From contig NC_080067.1 of the NCBI RefSeq assembly GCF_949987535.1, forward strand, positions 63,546,405 through 63,610,404: a stretch of 64,000 nucleotides of DNA, given 5' to 3'. Within the stretch, counting starts at the first letter, position 1. Every line of letters starts with the position of its first letter. This DNA comes from Balaenoptera acutorostrata. Taxonomy: Eukaryota; Chordata; Mammalia; Artiodactyla; Balaenopteridae. Of this stretch, positions 1-10,405 are shown in pieces. The position numbers and the translations under genes were made by a program. Below the pieces are notes generated by a model that worked only from the letters and a program-made list of their open reading frames with translations, was not told the origin of the DNA and ran no database searches.

Positions 1-245
1 TAACCTCTGGTTTCCCTCGTTTGTTCTTGTTCAGTGTGAAACCCTGCCTCTGTGTTTCCCCTGACTCTGCATTAAAATCTTATCAGTCTCAATGAGTCTT
101 CTGGCCCCGTGATTTACTCCAGGGAACTGTAAAGCATCCCTTGGCTCTGCCTAGACACTTGTGCATAGAGTTAATGGTGTTGGATTTAGGAGGTGATTGT
201 GGGTATTTGGAGAGCCCAGTGAATATAATCTCTCTCGTTTTGCAG

Positions 246-365
246 ATGTTTCTATTGATATGCCAGACCTACTTGATATTAACCATCTCCGAGCCAGGGG
301 GTTACAGCCAGGAGAGGAGGAACTTCCGGACATCAGCCCCCCCGTAGTTATTCCTGACTCAAAAG
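246..365 (+). CDS. USP13: USP13 coding exon (first in window), end of the USP-domain insert before UBA1
   Basis: USP13 (isopeptidase T-3) is a cytosolic and nuclear deubiquitinase that removes ubiquitin from substrate proteins. This exon adds 40 codons of the acidic linker region, with the segments [19 protein letters not shown] and PPVVIPDSK. The first reads INHLRARG, which fits USP13 as I recall it; USP5 has a different reading at this point. The acceptor is a pyrimidine-rich tract ending TTTTGCAG at 245 and the donor is AAAAG|GTACC at 365/366. It starts with two bases completing an Asp codon and ends with one base (phase 1), which matches the next exon. Reading continues openly to 640 into the intron, but that is chance: homology stops at the donor. 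The catalytic Cys lies upstream, outside the window. Confidence 0.96.
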
Positions 366-1915
366 GTACCATCTACTGCCAGGAGGACCTTCTCGACCCC
401 TCCACCCTCCTCTGCTGGAATAGTCCCTTTTTTCCACCACTCCGTTGTCCCTTGGTGCCTTCCTGTGTTGTAACCCACTGTGGACACACAGAAGTGAAGC
501 CTGGCTGCAACTGTAAGCTTACAGTAGTCATGGGAAGAGGCACAGAGACCCATCCTGAGTGGCCGAAATGGGCCCGTGGAAATCACTGGCAGCAGAGGGC
601 AGCAAATCTCCAGAGAGTTTTTAGGTTATGTTGCCTCTGACTTTGCCTCCCTCCCTGCCTCCCTCTTTCCCCTGATGGGCCTGTGGGGAAGAGAAGGGGT
701 GTGTTTTCAGTGGGCTCTTCGTCTGGGGGAGCTGTGTCCTTCTTGGAGTACCTTTAGAGAACCGAAAAGGGAAATTCAACCATGTGTGTTGGTTTTAAAA
801 ATCTTGCCCATGTCTCACCTCCCCATCTTTGTCACTGCTTCATAGCAAGGGAGCGGTTTGAGTTTCTCTTACTCTCTGAACCTTAAAATAGTCCTTGTTC
901 AAAATGCTTAACTTTTAAAGGGAAAAGGACATGCAAAAAACAATTGCCTTTGTGAGTCCAAGAGCAGCGTGGCGAAATCTTGGTTTCATTATTAGCTCAG
1001 TTATTCTGGTGAAATCACTTTCATTCTGGCTTTGTTTGCCCACCTGTTTACTGTTCACCTTCGTAATGAGTTAATTAGGTACATTAGCTAATAGTGCCAG
1101 ATGGCTCGGGGCCCTGCCACCCCAGGATTTCCATCAGCTGAGCAGGGTATATTATTGGTGACCATGTTGGGGTAAGGTGAATCCAGGAGGAGCAAGATAG
1201 GATTCAAAATCGGCACCTGTGTTACATTCTTCTGTAAATGCTAAATTACAGAGGACAGAGAGCAGGGAAGGGGCCTGTAGGTGGGGCAACCTGGGTAATG
1301 CGGGGTACAGGTGGTTCATTAAAGAGGTTCTAGAAAGAAGAGATCAGTCTTGAGCGTCAGAGACATACAAGATGGTTTATTAGCATTGCTCCTGCTTTCT
1401 CTCATGTTCAGTAACAGAATCCTTGGTTTGTAATTATACAGAGTTCTTTGAAGTACAGGGAGAGAAATTATTTAGTTCAATAAGATGATCAGACCACCTA
1501 GAGGGGTGGGATGGGGAGGGTGGGAGGGAGGGAGATGCAGGAGGGAAGAGAAATGGGAACATATTGTATATGTATAACAGATTCACTTTGTTATAAAGCA
1601 GATGCTAACACACTATTGTAAGGCAATTATACTTCAATAAAGATGTTTGAAAAAAAAAAAAAAGATGATCAGCAGAGCATCATGTTTATCTGCTCTAAAT
1701 GCCTGAAACCTGGTATTCTCCCTCCTTCCTGGAATGACTTTATGTCGTGCAGGCTGGGGTGGTCTGACGGGGGTGGGGGGGGACAGAGAGGCTGACAACA
1801 GTGTGGGATCTCAAGGGGGAGTGGTGAGCGAGTGCTCCGGATTAACTCTTTTTCTTTCTCCAGAACACTTTGCCATGGTTTGGTCTCACTTCCCTCCCTC
1901 TCCTTTAATTTCCAG
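366..1915 (+). other. USP13: USP13 intron between 246-365 and the 27-bp exon
   Basis: A 1.55 kb intron with GT and AG ends. The only repeat I can support is the short L1 3' end at 1493-1661. A G-rich run around 1770-1785 is simple sequence. The rest looks like unique intronic DNA with no open frame resembling a known protein. Confidence 0.85.
1493..1661 (+). mobile_element. 5'-truncated L1 3' end
   Basis: Typical cetartiodactyl L1 3'UTR end: a G-rich stretch, then a terminal TTCAATAAAGATGTTTG with an oligo(A) tail. It is flanked by an 11-bp target-site duplication, AAGATGATCAG, at 1482-1492 and 1662-1672. Only about 170 bp were inserted, with no coding sequence. Confidence 0.9.
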
Positions 1916-1942
1916 ATCGCCTGATGAACCAGTTGATAGACC
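1916..1942 (+). CDS. USP13: USP13 27-bp microexon
   Basis: A 27-bp exon with acceptor TTTAATTTCCAG at 1915 and donor C|GTATGT at 1942/1943. Joined to the G left by the previous exon it reads DRLMNQLID and leaves one C, completed to Pro by CA in the next exon. This matches the USP13 segment between the acidic linker and UBA1. It is flanked by phase-1 junctions on both sides, so including or skipping it keeps the frame. The upstream polypyrimidine tract (TCCCTCCCTCTCCTTTAATT) is strong, as expected for a very short exon. Confidence 0.93.
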
Positions 1943-2149
1943 GTATGTATCTTTTATGTTTTTTTCTCAGTGTCCTACCGTTGTTACCGGTCTAACTCAT
2001 TTATCTGTGGGATTCAGTAAAGGGGCATTGTTCTGTACGTGTGTATGTGCAGCTTTTCCGGTGGGCACAGTCCTTGGTCTGCAAGTTGAGGTAGCAGCAA
2101 ATCTAAACCAGTGACATGGTGATTCGGTGGCTCTGTGGTTCAGAAGAGT

Positions 2150-2300
2150 GAACATTAGTGTGAGAGCGAAACAGCCCTGAGCTGGAATCTCGGCTCTGCC
2201 ATTTGTGACTGTGTGATCTAGAATCATTAACTTAACTTCTCTGAGCCTCAGTTTCCTCGTGTGTGACCGGGGGATAATGATGCCATTTCTTCCCTCTTTG
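2150..2300 (+). repeat. MIR SINE fragment
   Basis: The core runs from a 'tctgccatttgtgactgtg'-like stretch through 'cttctctgagcctcagtttcc' to 'gggataatgatgcc', the recognisable MIR consensus in + orientation. It is diverged and has no visible target-site duplication, as usual for this ancient family. Confidence 0.8.
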
Positions 2301-3626
2301 GCCACGAGTAGGCCTCCTTCTGCAGTGATGGCACAGTGGCCTGTCACTTTTTCCACTCCTGCTTCTGGACACGTAATGAAGGTACACCACTGACAGGACA
2401 TGGTCGTATTAATTAATACTCTTAAGGGTGTTAGTTCCATCGGATTGTTTGTTAATTTTGTAGTCGTTTAGTTCTTTAATCCTGTGAGAGTTGATACTCT
2501 TGATTTTCTAAAGAACATGAAAAAAATAAGCTATATATAGTGAATATTTAGATATTAATTAGCAGGAAGGAGGAATGTGTAACACAAAATACTCTGAATC
2601 TTTTTGTCTACAAAGCCTTTCTGGAGACACTGTTGTTAATTTAGAAGTTCAAGTGTTTTACTTTGCAAACGCCTTACGTGATTGATCACATGGCTTAGAC
2701 CTCCCTATTTCCTTTCTTGGGTCAATTTTGATTTGCTGATTGCTGGGAAAGGCTGTTAGGGTCAGCGAGGGTCATGGGCAAACCATTGCCTCTGTAAATA
2801 ATCTGATTGTAATGATAACAATATTTTTGAATGGTTACCATGAATTATGTTGAGTTTATTACTCCATAAATTCTTTCAACTGTATTTAACTGTACTATTA
2901 ATACAAAGCCCAGATTCTTGTTTGAATGTCATGGAAAGAAGGGCAGACTAGGTGACCTTTTATAGAGGATAAAACTGAGACCTAGGAAGGTTCAGAGCTA
3001 GGACCAGAGCCAGGGCTAGGCTTCAAGCATGCTTTTCACGTCACTCGACCTTTTCTGGAATGTGAGGGGTTTCGATGCCCCTGACCCTGCAGAGAGCCGG
3101 CCTCCAGGCTCTTGCCCCAGGGGAGGTGATGGGTGGTTGGAACTGTGTTAGAGCCTGTCTGACTGTGAGCATTCAGCCATTTTCCATTTTCCTCCTGATC
3201 TAAGCCTGCTGTCTTATCAACAATAACCTATGTTCAGCAGGAGAAAACAGTATTATCTTGGATTAATTTACATTTATATTCTACCTTTCTCAGATATTTA
3301 GAAGGAATAACTTTGATTATTTTCTTATTCCAAAGTGAAAAGATATGTAGAAATTATGGATTGGTGAAAACAGTCATCTCTGGTTTCATCTATAACCACT
3401 ATTAACATTTGGCATCTGTCCTTCTATTGTTCTTTCCCTGTGCCTGGCTCACTGTATTTTCCCCAAAATGGAATTATACATTTTCAATTTAATATGCTAT
3501 TATATACATGCATACATTTATTAAGCTGCATTACTTTAACTGCATTCTAGGGAACAGGTCTTTTACAAGGTGTTGAAAAGTATTCTGTAGAAAGAGTTTC
3601 ATAGTTTCTTTACCGCAGGAGTCTTT

Positions 3627-3884
3627 TTTGTTGTTGTTGTTACTAAAATTTTAAATACTTTTAATATTTTATTTGACTGAAGTATAGTTGATTTACAATG
3701 TGTTAGTTTCAGGTGTATAGCACAGTGATTCAGTTATACATATATATATCTATTCTTTTTTTAGATTCTTTTCTTTTATAGGCTACCATAAAATATTGAG
3801 TATAGTTCCCTGTGCTATACAGTAGGTCCTTGTTGGTTATCTGTTTTATATGTAGTAGTGTGTATGTGTTAATCCCAACCTACT
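3627..3884 (-). mobile_element. 5'-truncated L1 3' end
   Basis: A minus-strand L1 3' terminus. On the + strand the order is a T/TTG-rich tail, 'gaagtatagttgatttaca', 'aggtgtatagcacagtgattcag', and 'gtgctatacagtaggtcc'. It is flanked by a 12-bp duplication, GCAGGAGTCTTT, at 3615-3626 and 3885-3896. Non-coding. Confidence 0.9.
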
Positions 3885-4329
3885 GCAGGAGTCTTTATTG
3901 TAGGACTTTAGAATTTTCACTACATTAATGCACACTGTGAATTTCTAGAGAGAATTGAGAATGCAGGTTTAAAAAACTTATTTGACCGTGGAAGTCCCTT
4001 GTTTTGTGGTTCAGTAATTACATCTCTCTTAGAACACTAGGATTCTCTAGAACACAGTTGGGGAATCACTGTTTTCCTACATCATTGCTTTCTTAAAATT
4101 TTATCTTGATAGGATGTTTTGTGTATCCTCTTGAGAGAGAACTTTGGTAAATACATTTTCAGTACAATTTTTGTAGAACAGATGCCTCTTGTTCTTCAGT
4201 TCTTCTACTGATTGCTGTCTTTAGCAGTTTTCAGTAGATTACAGACCTCAGGACATGGAAAACATAAGGGGTATGTTTTGTGCTCCTGTTCCCTCCTCAC
4301 CTTTGGTATAATTTGAGAGCACTTTGTAG

Positions 4330-4470
4330 GTGTGTATGTGTACACACACACGGACATACATACACACCCATGTACAAGTATACATATGCATACAAGCATG
4401 TATATGTGTGCATACACATACAAACCTATATTTATGTCTGTGTATCGATAAACACACACCTCTACCAATA
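4330..4470. repeat. CA/TG-rich microsatellite region
   Basis: Runs of ACACAC, ATACAT and TGTGTA alternate purine and pyrimidine over about 140 bp. They produce open frames on both strands, but the encoded Cys/Val/Tyr-rich peptides are low complexity and are not genes. Confidence 0.85.
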
Positions 4471-5085
4471 TCTATATTATTGTGAAAAGAAAACAAAACC
4501 TGTGTCTAAGCCGAAGTTAGGTTTGTAAAGCAATCTTTTTTAATATCTTAAATGTATACAATTAACAAACACATTCTTTCCTTCTATCATAACATTGGGC
4601 TCTCCATTTCTCAGAGCTGATTACATCCTTTGATTGCTAATATATCTAAAGGCCTGCTATAACCGTCTGGGAGATTTAAGAAATAGGCTTTTTGGCCTGT
4701 AGATAATGCTTTTCTCTTCAAATTTCAGTCTCAAATTTCAGCAGTCCATAGGAGAGGCTGCTGTAGTGGTCTTGAGAGTGATGTAAGAGACTGAAATGGT
4801 TCTGGGAATACACTAGATCTCCCCATAGGAAATTAGAGAGTTGTTTTTCAGTGCTTGGATTGTTCAGGTAATTACCATGGTTCCTATTTAGGTCAAAGAT
4901 AGAAACTCAACTCAAATAGCTTAATATTTGGATGGCTTAAAACAAAACATGGTTAAACCACCATGTACATATTAAACAAAATAGCCCGTTCTTTGGGTAG
5001 CATGTGGCTAAGGGGCGAAGAGAAGCTAAGACAAGAAGAAATAGGGTTGACGTTTTTACACCAGAATATCCTGTGTGCTCTGTAG

Positions 5086-5229
5086 CATCGGACATCGATG
5101 AGTCATCGGTGATGCAGCTGGCCGAGATGGGTTTCCCTCTGGAAGCGTGTCGGAAGGCTGTGTATTTTACTGGAAATATGGGAGCCGAAGTGGCCTTCAA
5201 CTGGATCATTGTTCACATGGAAGAGCCAG
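5086..5229 (+). CDS. USP13: USP13 exon encoding UBA1
   Basis: This 144-bp exon starts after TCTGTAG at 5085 and ends CCAG|GTAGGT at 5229/5230, phase 1 at both ends. It encodes about 48 residues: a short acidic lead, then the first ubiquitin-associated domain. The UBA signature is visible: helix 1 ending in the MGF loop (LAEMGFPLEACRKAV), a middle helix after a Gly, and a last helix with FNWIIVHM. In USP13 the tandem UBAs are known to bind ubiquitin and contribute to substrate choice, in contrast to USP5, whose zinc-finger domain does much of that work. All residues of the MGF loop are intact. Confidence 0.97.
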
Positions 5230-5424
5230 GTAGGTGGTCAGAAAATGGGATGGCTTTGGAGTCTGATGTGATCCTCAGTGATGTTAAGCCTTGGTCCTAC
5301 TGTGTCCTCTGGATGTGTCCCAGAAGATGACCTTTCAGCTCATAATCTGCTGCATGAGGCCGGGGGATGGTTATTTTGCCCATGTAGCAAAGTCACAATC
5401 TTTGTCTTTCCTCCTTTCTTAAAT

Positions 5425-6378
5425 AATAGCTTTGTTGAGATTAATTCACCCTTTTAAATTGTATAATTCAGTAGCAAAAAGACCATTGGGAAAGATATGG
5501 GATAAACTTCTAGCTAAGAGATGAGGAGGACTTGAGATAGAAAAATGTGCATGAAGAAATAGGGGCTGTTTAGTTAGCTTTTACTTTTATCCACTTTATT
5601 GAGCTATAATTCACATACCATATAATTTCCTCATTTAAAGTGTACATTTCAGTGTCTTTTTTAGTAGATTCGCAGAATTGTGCCACCAACACCAGTTAAT
5701 TTCCAAAAAGAAATTCTGTACACAATAGCAATCACTTTCGCATTTCCCCTGCTCTCTCCAGTCCCCAACAATCACTAGTCTACTTTCCGGCTCTGTGGAT
5801 TTGCCTATTTTGGATGTTTCATATAAATGTAATCATACAATATGAGATCTTTTGTTTTTGGCTTCTATCACTTAGCATAATGCTTTCAAGTTTCATCTAT
5901 GTTGTGGCATGTATTGGTACTTCATTCCTTTTTATGGCTGAATAATAGTCTGTTGTATGGATGTACTATATTTATCCTTTCATCAGTTGGTAGACATTTG
6001 GGTTGTTTCCACTTTTTGGCTATTATGAATAATGCTGCTATAAGCATTTTGTGTACAGATTTTTATGTGGACATGTTTTTATTTCTTTTGAGTGGAATTG
6101 CTGTCTCATATAGTAACTCCACGTTTGACTTTCTTAGAAACCACCAAATTGTTTTCAACAGTGGCTGTACAACATTCCCATCAGCAATGTATGAGGGTCC
6201 CAGTTTCTCCACATCCTCACCAACCCTCATTATTATTGTTTTTATTATACCCAATCCATTGGATGAGAAGTGGTATCTCATTGTCGTTTTGATTTGCATT
6301 TCCCTAATGGCTAATGATGAATGTCTTTTCATATGCTTATTGGCCATTTATGTATCTTTTTTTCTTTTTTTAAAATTT

Positions 6379-6417
<39 letters not shown>

Positions 6418-7290
6418 TGGCTGTGTTGGGTCTTCGTTTCTGTGCGAGGGCTCTCTCCAGCTGAGGCAAGCGGGGGCCACTCTTCATCACGATGCGCGGG
6501 CCTCTCACTATCGCGGCCTCTCTTGTTGCGGAGCACAGGCTCCAGACGCGCAGGCTCAGTAATTGTGGCTCACGGGCCCAGCTGCTCCGCGGCATGTGGG
6601 TTCCTCTCAGACCAGGGCTTGAACCCGTGTCCCCTGCATTGGCAGGCAGACTCTCAACCACTGCGCCACCAGGGAAGCCCCCCATTTACGTATCTTTGAA
6701 GAAATGTCTCTTCAAATCCTTTGCCCATTTTTAATGAGGTTATTTGTCTTTGTATTGTTGAATTCTAAGAGCTCTGGATACAGGTACCTTATCAGATATA
6801 TGATTTGTGTCCTTTGAAGCACAAAAGTTTTTAATTTTGATGAAGTCCAATTTGTTTGTTTTTTTCTTTTGTCACTTGTGCTTTTGGTGTACCTAAGAAA
6901 CCATTGCCTAACCCAAGGTCACAGAGATTTTCTCATATGCTTTCTTCTAAGAGTTCTGTAGTTTTAGCTCTGACATTTAGGCCAATGATCCATTTGGAGT
7001 TAATTTTTACATATGGTGTAAGGTAGGGGTCCAACTTAATTTTTTCCATGTGGATTTGTCCTGGTACTATTTGTTGAAAAGACTGTCCTTTCCCCTTTGA
7101 ATGGTCTTGGTAGCCTTGTTGAAAATCAGTTGACCATAGGTATGTGGGTTTATATCTGAATTCTCAATTCTATTTGATTGGTCTGTTGATCTATATGTTT
7201 ATCCTTATGCCAGTACCAGACTGTCTTGATTATTTTAACTTTAGGTATTTTTTTCTTCTTAGCTCTAAAATGTTGTTTATTTCAAGACCC
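5425..7290 (-). mobile_element. Old L1 (L1M-like) ORF2/3' region, decayed
   Basis: On the minus strand this reads the C-terminal part of an L1 ORF2. A degenerate segment around 6063-6347 resembles L1 ORF2 ([20 protein letters not shown]), and the + strand carries the usual 'tggctgaataatagtctgttgtatgg' stretch. Many stops and indels mark it as an ancient copy. It is interrupted by the SINE at 6360-6681. The long + strand open frame at 5899-6699 is antisense L1 plus SINE, not a gene. Confidence 0.8.
6360..6681 (-). mobile_element. CHR-type tRNA-derived SINE, young subfamily
   Basis: On the minus strand it starts GGGCTTCCCTGGTGGCGCAG (RNA polymerase III A-box region), has the B-box GGTTCAAGCCC, and ends in an (AAAT)n tail, seen on + as TTTATTTA. 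A 16-bp target-site duplication, CCATTTATGTATCTTT at 6344-6359 and CCATTTACGTATCTTT at 6682-6697, differs at one base. It lies inside an old L1. Confidence 0.95.
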
Positions 7291-7328
7291 AAAAAAGAAA
7301 AGGGCCTGAGTGTGATTATTTTCCCCAG

Positions 7329-7483
7329 ATTTTGCCGAGCCGCTGACCATGCCGGGTTATGGAGGAGCAGCTTCTGCTGGAGCCTCTGCTGGATTGGATA
7401 ACCAACCTCCGGAGGAAACTGTAGCTCTCATTACCTCCATGGGATTCCATCGAAATCAGGCTCTTCAGGCTCTACGAGCAACG
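7329..7483 (+). CDS. USP13: USP13 exon, inter-UBA linker and first half of UBA2
   Basis: This 155-bp exon has acceptor TTTTCCCCAG at 7328 and donor ACG|GTAAGC at 7483/7484. Read with the preceding G it encodes 52 residues: [13 protein letters not shown], then a Gly/Ala/Ser-rich linker ([12 protein letters not shown]), then the start of UBA2 with its MGF loop ([20 protein letters not shown]). It ends in phase 0. From memory the human linker is about four residues longer, so this species may carry a small in-frame linker deletion. A low-complexity linker would tolerate it. Confidence 0.97.
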
Positions 7484-9006
7484 GTAAGCCTGGGAGACTG
7501 TATGTGAACACCTTCTTGTTGGAGGTAGTTTGTGTTTTGTCAGTAGCAACTGAAACTTGCCAATGTCCTTTGATCGTTTTGAATCATGTCTGTCTCATGC
7601 TATACCCCACCATGCCCCACAAAGATTTTTATTTGTGTGTAGTATATATAAAGCTAAAATAAATGATTGAGGGAATCATACAGAGATTTTAAGAATAAGG
7701 AGATATTTTAAAAAGGAGGGGGAGATAATACACTGGAGGCAAGTTGACCTAACTGAAAGAAACTCTGTATCATCTTAATGTTTATTAGCATGAGGTCAGA
7801 GACTTGACTTGGAGCTTGCTTGTGGCCTTAGAGCAAAGAGGGATGCTTGAGATTCTGTGTTCAATAAGGCAGTTCTTTAGGAGAAATTGTGCTTTTCTGA
7901 TACCAAGACCTTGGAGCAATGTCTCTCAAAAGTCCTCATAGAGAAGTCTCCTTGGAATTCTCTGCTTTTGTTTCTCTCTACAGAGAAAGAAGGTTTTTCA
8001 GGTACTTGTGAAGTCTTGATATTATCAGGAAAGAAGGGACCAGGAAACGGGAGGGTAGACGGAACCTTTCCTTTTGCAGTGCAGATAGCTGTTTAGTATT
8101 GAGGGAAAGTACTTTTTTTTTCACACCATAATCCATTTTTGAGTGGATATCTGCCCCTAATTCCTTCTTGCTTATCCTGACTGGTTGCTTGCTGAGGTCA
8201 CAGTGGCTGTCTCCTGGCTCCGGGCAGTGTGGCTGGAAAAATCTGTTTCCCTTTAAAATGCTTGAAATGTCTCAACCAGAGTTTGTTGTACGCAGGGTAC
8301 TTGCTTATGTCCCAATTATTTTACTTGCTTGACTGTTTAATTGGAGATTCTAACTACATCTAAACAAATTCTTTAACTCACCAAGTGATACCACAAAGGG
8401 AGAAGACAGAAATGTTTTTTTGGTCCATTGATTTGAATTACATGGAGTTCAGTTTAAAACAATGTAACTTAACTAACCAGTGTTGTCATCATTAATCAAG
8501 GCATCAATCTTGTCTCTACTGCAATTCAACCACTTTGCCAACATTTAGGAGAGGAGCTCTGACACAGTACTCATGTTGGCTTCCCTCTACCCTGCATGGT
8601 TATCTGCACAAAATACAATTGGTAGAGAAGATAGCGTGTGCAATTAGTGTGGCTTTGGAAAGGGCTGCACTGAAACAGATGCCTTTCTCTTTGGCATTTT
8701 GCCTCCCATCATTATCGGCATCAGCCCACAGAAATGCTGAGCTAAGACTGATATGGGCTTTGCAGTGCTGACCTGCTGCTGTGAGCTGTTTTCCAGCGAA
8801 TCCAGTTACAGGCTTCGGTTGGGAGACTTGCAGAATGTCCACGGAAAGTGTGTTTCATATGCAGGGTCAGAGCTTCTTACTCAGAGGCACTTAGGACTAG
8901 TGAATTCAAGCCTCCTGTCCTATCTGCTTGACATCCTGGTTCAAATGGTCAGGATATAATGAGGGCCTGGGACTGCATACATCGTAAAAATGTTTTGTTT
9001 TATTAG
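7484..9006 (+). other. USP13: USP13 intron within UBA2
   Basis: A 1.5 kb intron with GT and AG ends. I see no clear interspersed repeat and no coding-like frame. It appears to be mostly unique sequence. Confidence 0.75.
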
Positions 9007-9160
9007 AATAGTAACCTGGAAAGAGCACTGGATTGGATCTTTAGCCACCCTGAGTTTGAGGAAGACAGTGACTTTGTGATCGAGATGGAGAATAACGCCA
9101 ATGCAAACATTATTTCTGAAGCCAAGCCTGAAGGACCTAGAGTCAAGGATGGATCTGGAA
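9007..9160 (+). CDS. USP13: USP13 exon, second half of UBA2 and acidic linker
   Basis: This 154-bp exon has acceptor TTTTATTAG at 9006 and donor GGAA|GTAAGT at 9160/9161. It encodes [15 protein letters not shown], the last UBA2 helix, followed by an acidic stretch ([14 protein letters not shown]) and a polar linker ([21 protein letters not shown]) that leads back into the catalytic domain. It ends with one base of a split codon. Everything here agrees with USP13; USP5 has a different sequence after the last helix. Confidence 0.97.
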
Positions 9161-9629
9161 GTAAGTTCTTGACTTAGGGATTGTCTGAGCAGTCGTGATT
9201 GTACATTCGGTTCGTGCCCTTCCCTCCCACTCCTGAATATTAAAACCTTTGCCATCATTTAAAAGTTAGCACAGATCCCAGCTTCTCATAAATGGTGCAC
9301 TTGGCCACTTTGCATAGGCCAGGGTGATCTGAGGAAGTCTTGGGCAGACTCAGTCGTGTCACCTGGTAGTGTGTGTGCCTCAGTTTAGTGCCAGCTCTGA
9401 CTTTGTCTATCATTTGAGGTGAAATTTCATCGTGGCCCATGAACGTTTTTGTCCAAAAGAGAGCATTTATTTTCGTGGTGATATTTTTGAAGAGTTGAAC
9501 AGCAGTCTTATAACCTTGACCCTGTCGTTGCTCATACCTCCTCCTGATCATTTTCTGAAGGGCTGTCCGGATGGCAGGAAGAGGTGCCTTAGGCCCAAGG
9601 GGTGCCTTCCATCAGCAAGCACTTACATA

Positions 9630-9830
9630 TGTCACTCTGTGCCGAGTAGGGCTCTAAGCACTTTACCTAAGCACTCATTTAATCCTCACCACACCCATTT
9701 TACAAGTGAGAAAACAGAGGCCTAGAAAGATTAGGTAACCTTGCTCAAGGTCACATAGCTCTTCAGAGGTGGAGCCAAGATTCAGAGTCAGAATCCGTGT
9801 TCTTCACCACTGTGATACCCTGCTTCTCGG
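9630..9830 (-). repeat. MIR SINE fragment
   Basis: Reads 'ctctaagcactttacctaa', 'tttaatcctcacca', 'acaagtgagaaaacagaggc' and 'taaccttgctcaaggtcac', the MIR consensus in reverse orientation. Confidence 0.85.
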
Positions 9831-9839
9831 GCTGTCCTT

Positions 9840-10150
9840 GCCTACAGAATCGGAGCCCGGCAGCCATCACCTCCTCCGGTCAGGTCCCAGCCTGCTTGGC
9901 TCTCAGTGTTATTTCCTCTGCACCCCCCAGACCTACAGCTTGCGTGCCTGGTATGGTAGCCACACCTCCAGCCTACTCATCTGTCCTCAACCCTCTTCTC
10001 CCTACTTCCAGGCCTTTGTTCAGGCTGATCCTTAGCTGCGAATTGCCCCTTCTTTCCCATCACGGCACACTGAAATCCTCATCGTTATTCACAACTTGGC
10101 CACAGATTCCATTTCTCTGGACCACTTTCCCAGGTTCTTGTCATAATTGG
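9840..10150 (-). repeat. L2 LINE 3'-region fragment
   Basis: Pyrimidine-rich text with 'ctacttccaggcctttgttc' and 'accactttcccag' resembles the diverged L2 3' end. It lies directly between two MIRs, a common arrangement because MIR and L2 share their 3' end. Assigned by eye only. Confidence 0.5.
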
Positions 10151-10174
10151 TCCCTCCTTACCTCACATGCTGGT

Positions 10175-10405
10175 AGTAATTATACCAATATTAACAATCC
10201 TTCCATTTGGGTCACGTTTCATCTTCACAGTAACCCTATGAGGTAGGTACCATTATTATCTCCATGCTGCAGATGAAGAAACTGAGGCAGAGAAGGCAAA
10301 GTAACTTGACAAGGTCACTGTGCTGGTGAGAAGTAGAACCAGAATTCCAACCCAAGCAGCCTGCCTGTGGAGCCTGTGCCTGTAGCCACTGTAACGTAGT
10401 GTTTG
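10175..10405 (-). repeat. MIR SINE fragment
   Basis: Contains 'tcacagtaaccctatgaggt', 'attattatctccatg' and 'gatgaagaaactgaggcaga', the MIR core, in reverse orientation, with a diverged remainder ending near the 'gtagccactgtaac' motif. Confidence 0.85.

Larger units (their letters stand above)
1943..5085 (+). other. USP13: USP13 intron downstream of the microexon
   Basis: A 3.1 kb intron with GT and AG ends. It contains a MIR (about 2150-2300), an older LINE-like AT-rich stretch (about 3300-3560), an L1 3' end (3627-3884) and an alternating purine-pyrimidine microsatellite (about 4330-4470). The remainder shows no feature I recognise. Confidence 0.8.
5230..7328 (+). other. USP13: USP13 intron carrying an old L1 and a CHR SINE
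   Basis: A 2.1 kb intron with GT and AG ends. Apart from about 200 bp at its 5' end it is filled by an old minus-strand L1M-type LINE (about 5425-7290), split by a young CHR SINE at 6360-6681. Confidence 0.8.

Noticed and set aside
366..640. Extension of the first USP13 exon in the open frame to 640
   Set aside because: USP13-like sequence stops exactly at AAAAG|GTACC and resumes in frame at 1916; the rest is intron.
4205..4528. Cys/Tyr/Val-rich frames on both strands
   Set aside because: They translate a CA/TG microsatellite.
5004..5085. Upstream ATG in frame with the UBA1 exon
   Set aside because: The preceding residues are not USP13 and an acceptor TCTGTAG lies at 5085; the phase fits the spliced reading.
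6378..6418. Regular TTTA tandem arrays (also near 36690, 37780 and 48840) as arrays of interest
   Set aside because: They are (AAAT)n tails of minus-strand SINEs. The spacing and repeat unit do not fit CRISPR, and the DNA is mammalian.
5899..6699. 266-codon open frame on the + strand
   Set aside because: It is antisense to an old L1 and runs through a SINE and its TTTA tail; the encoded Leu/Ile/Phe runs are low complexity.
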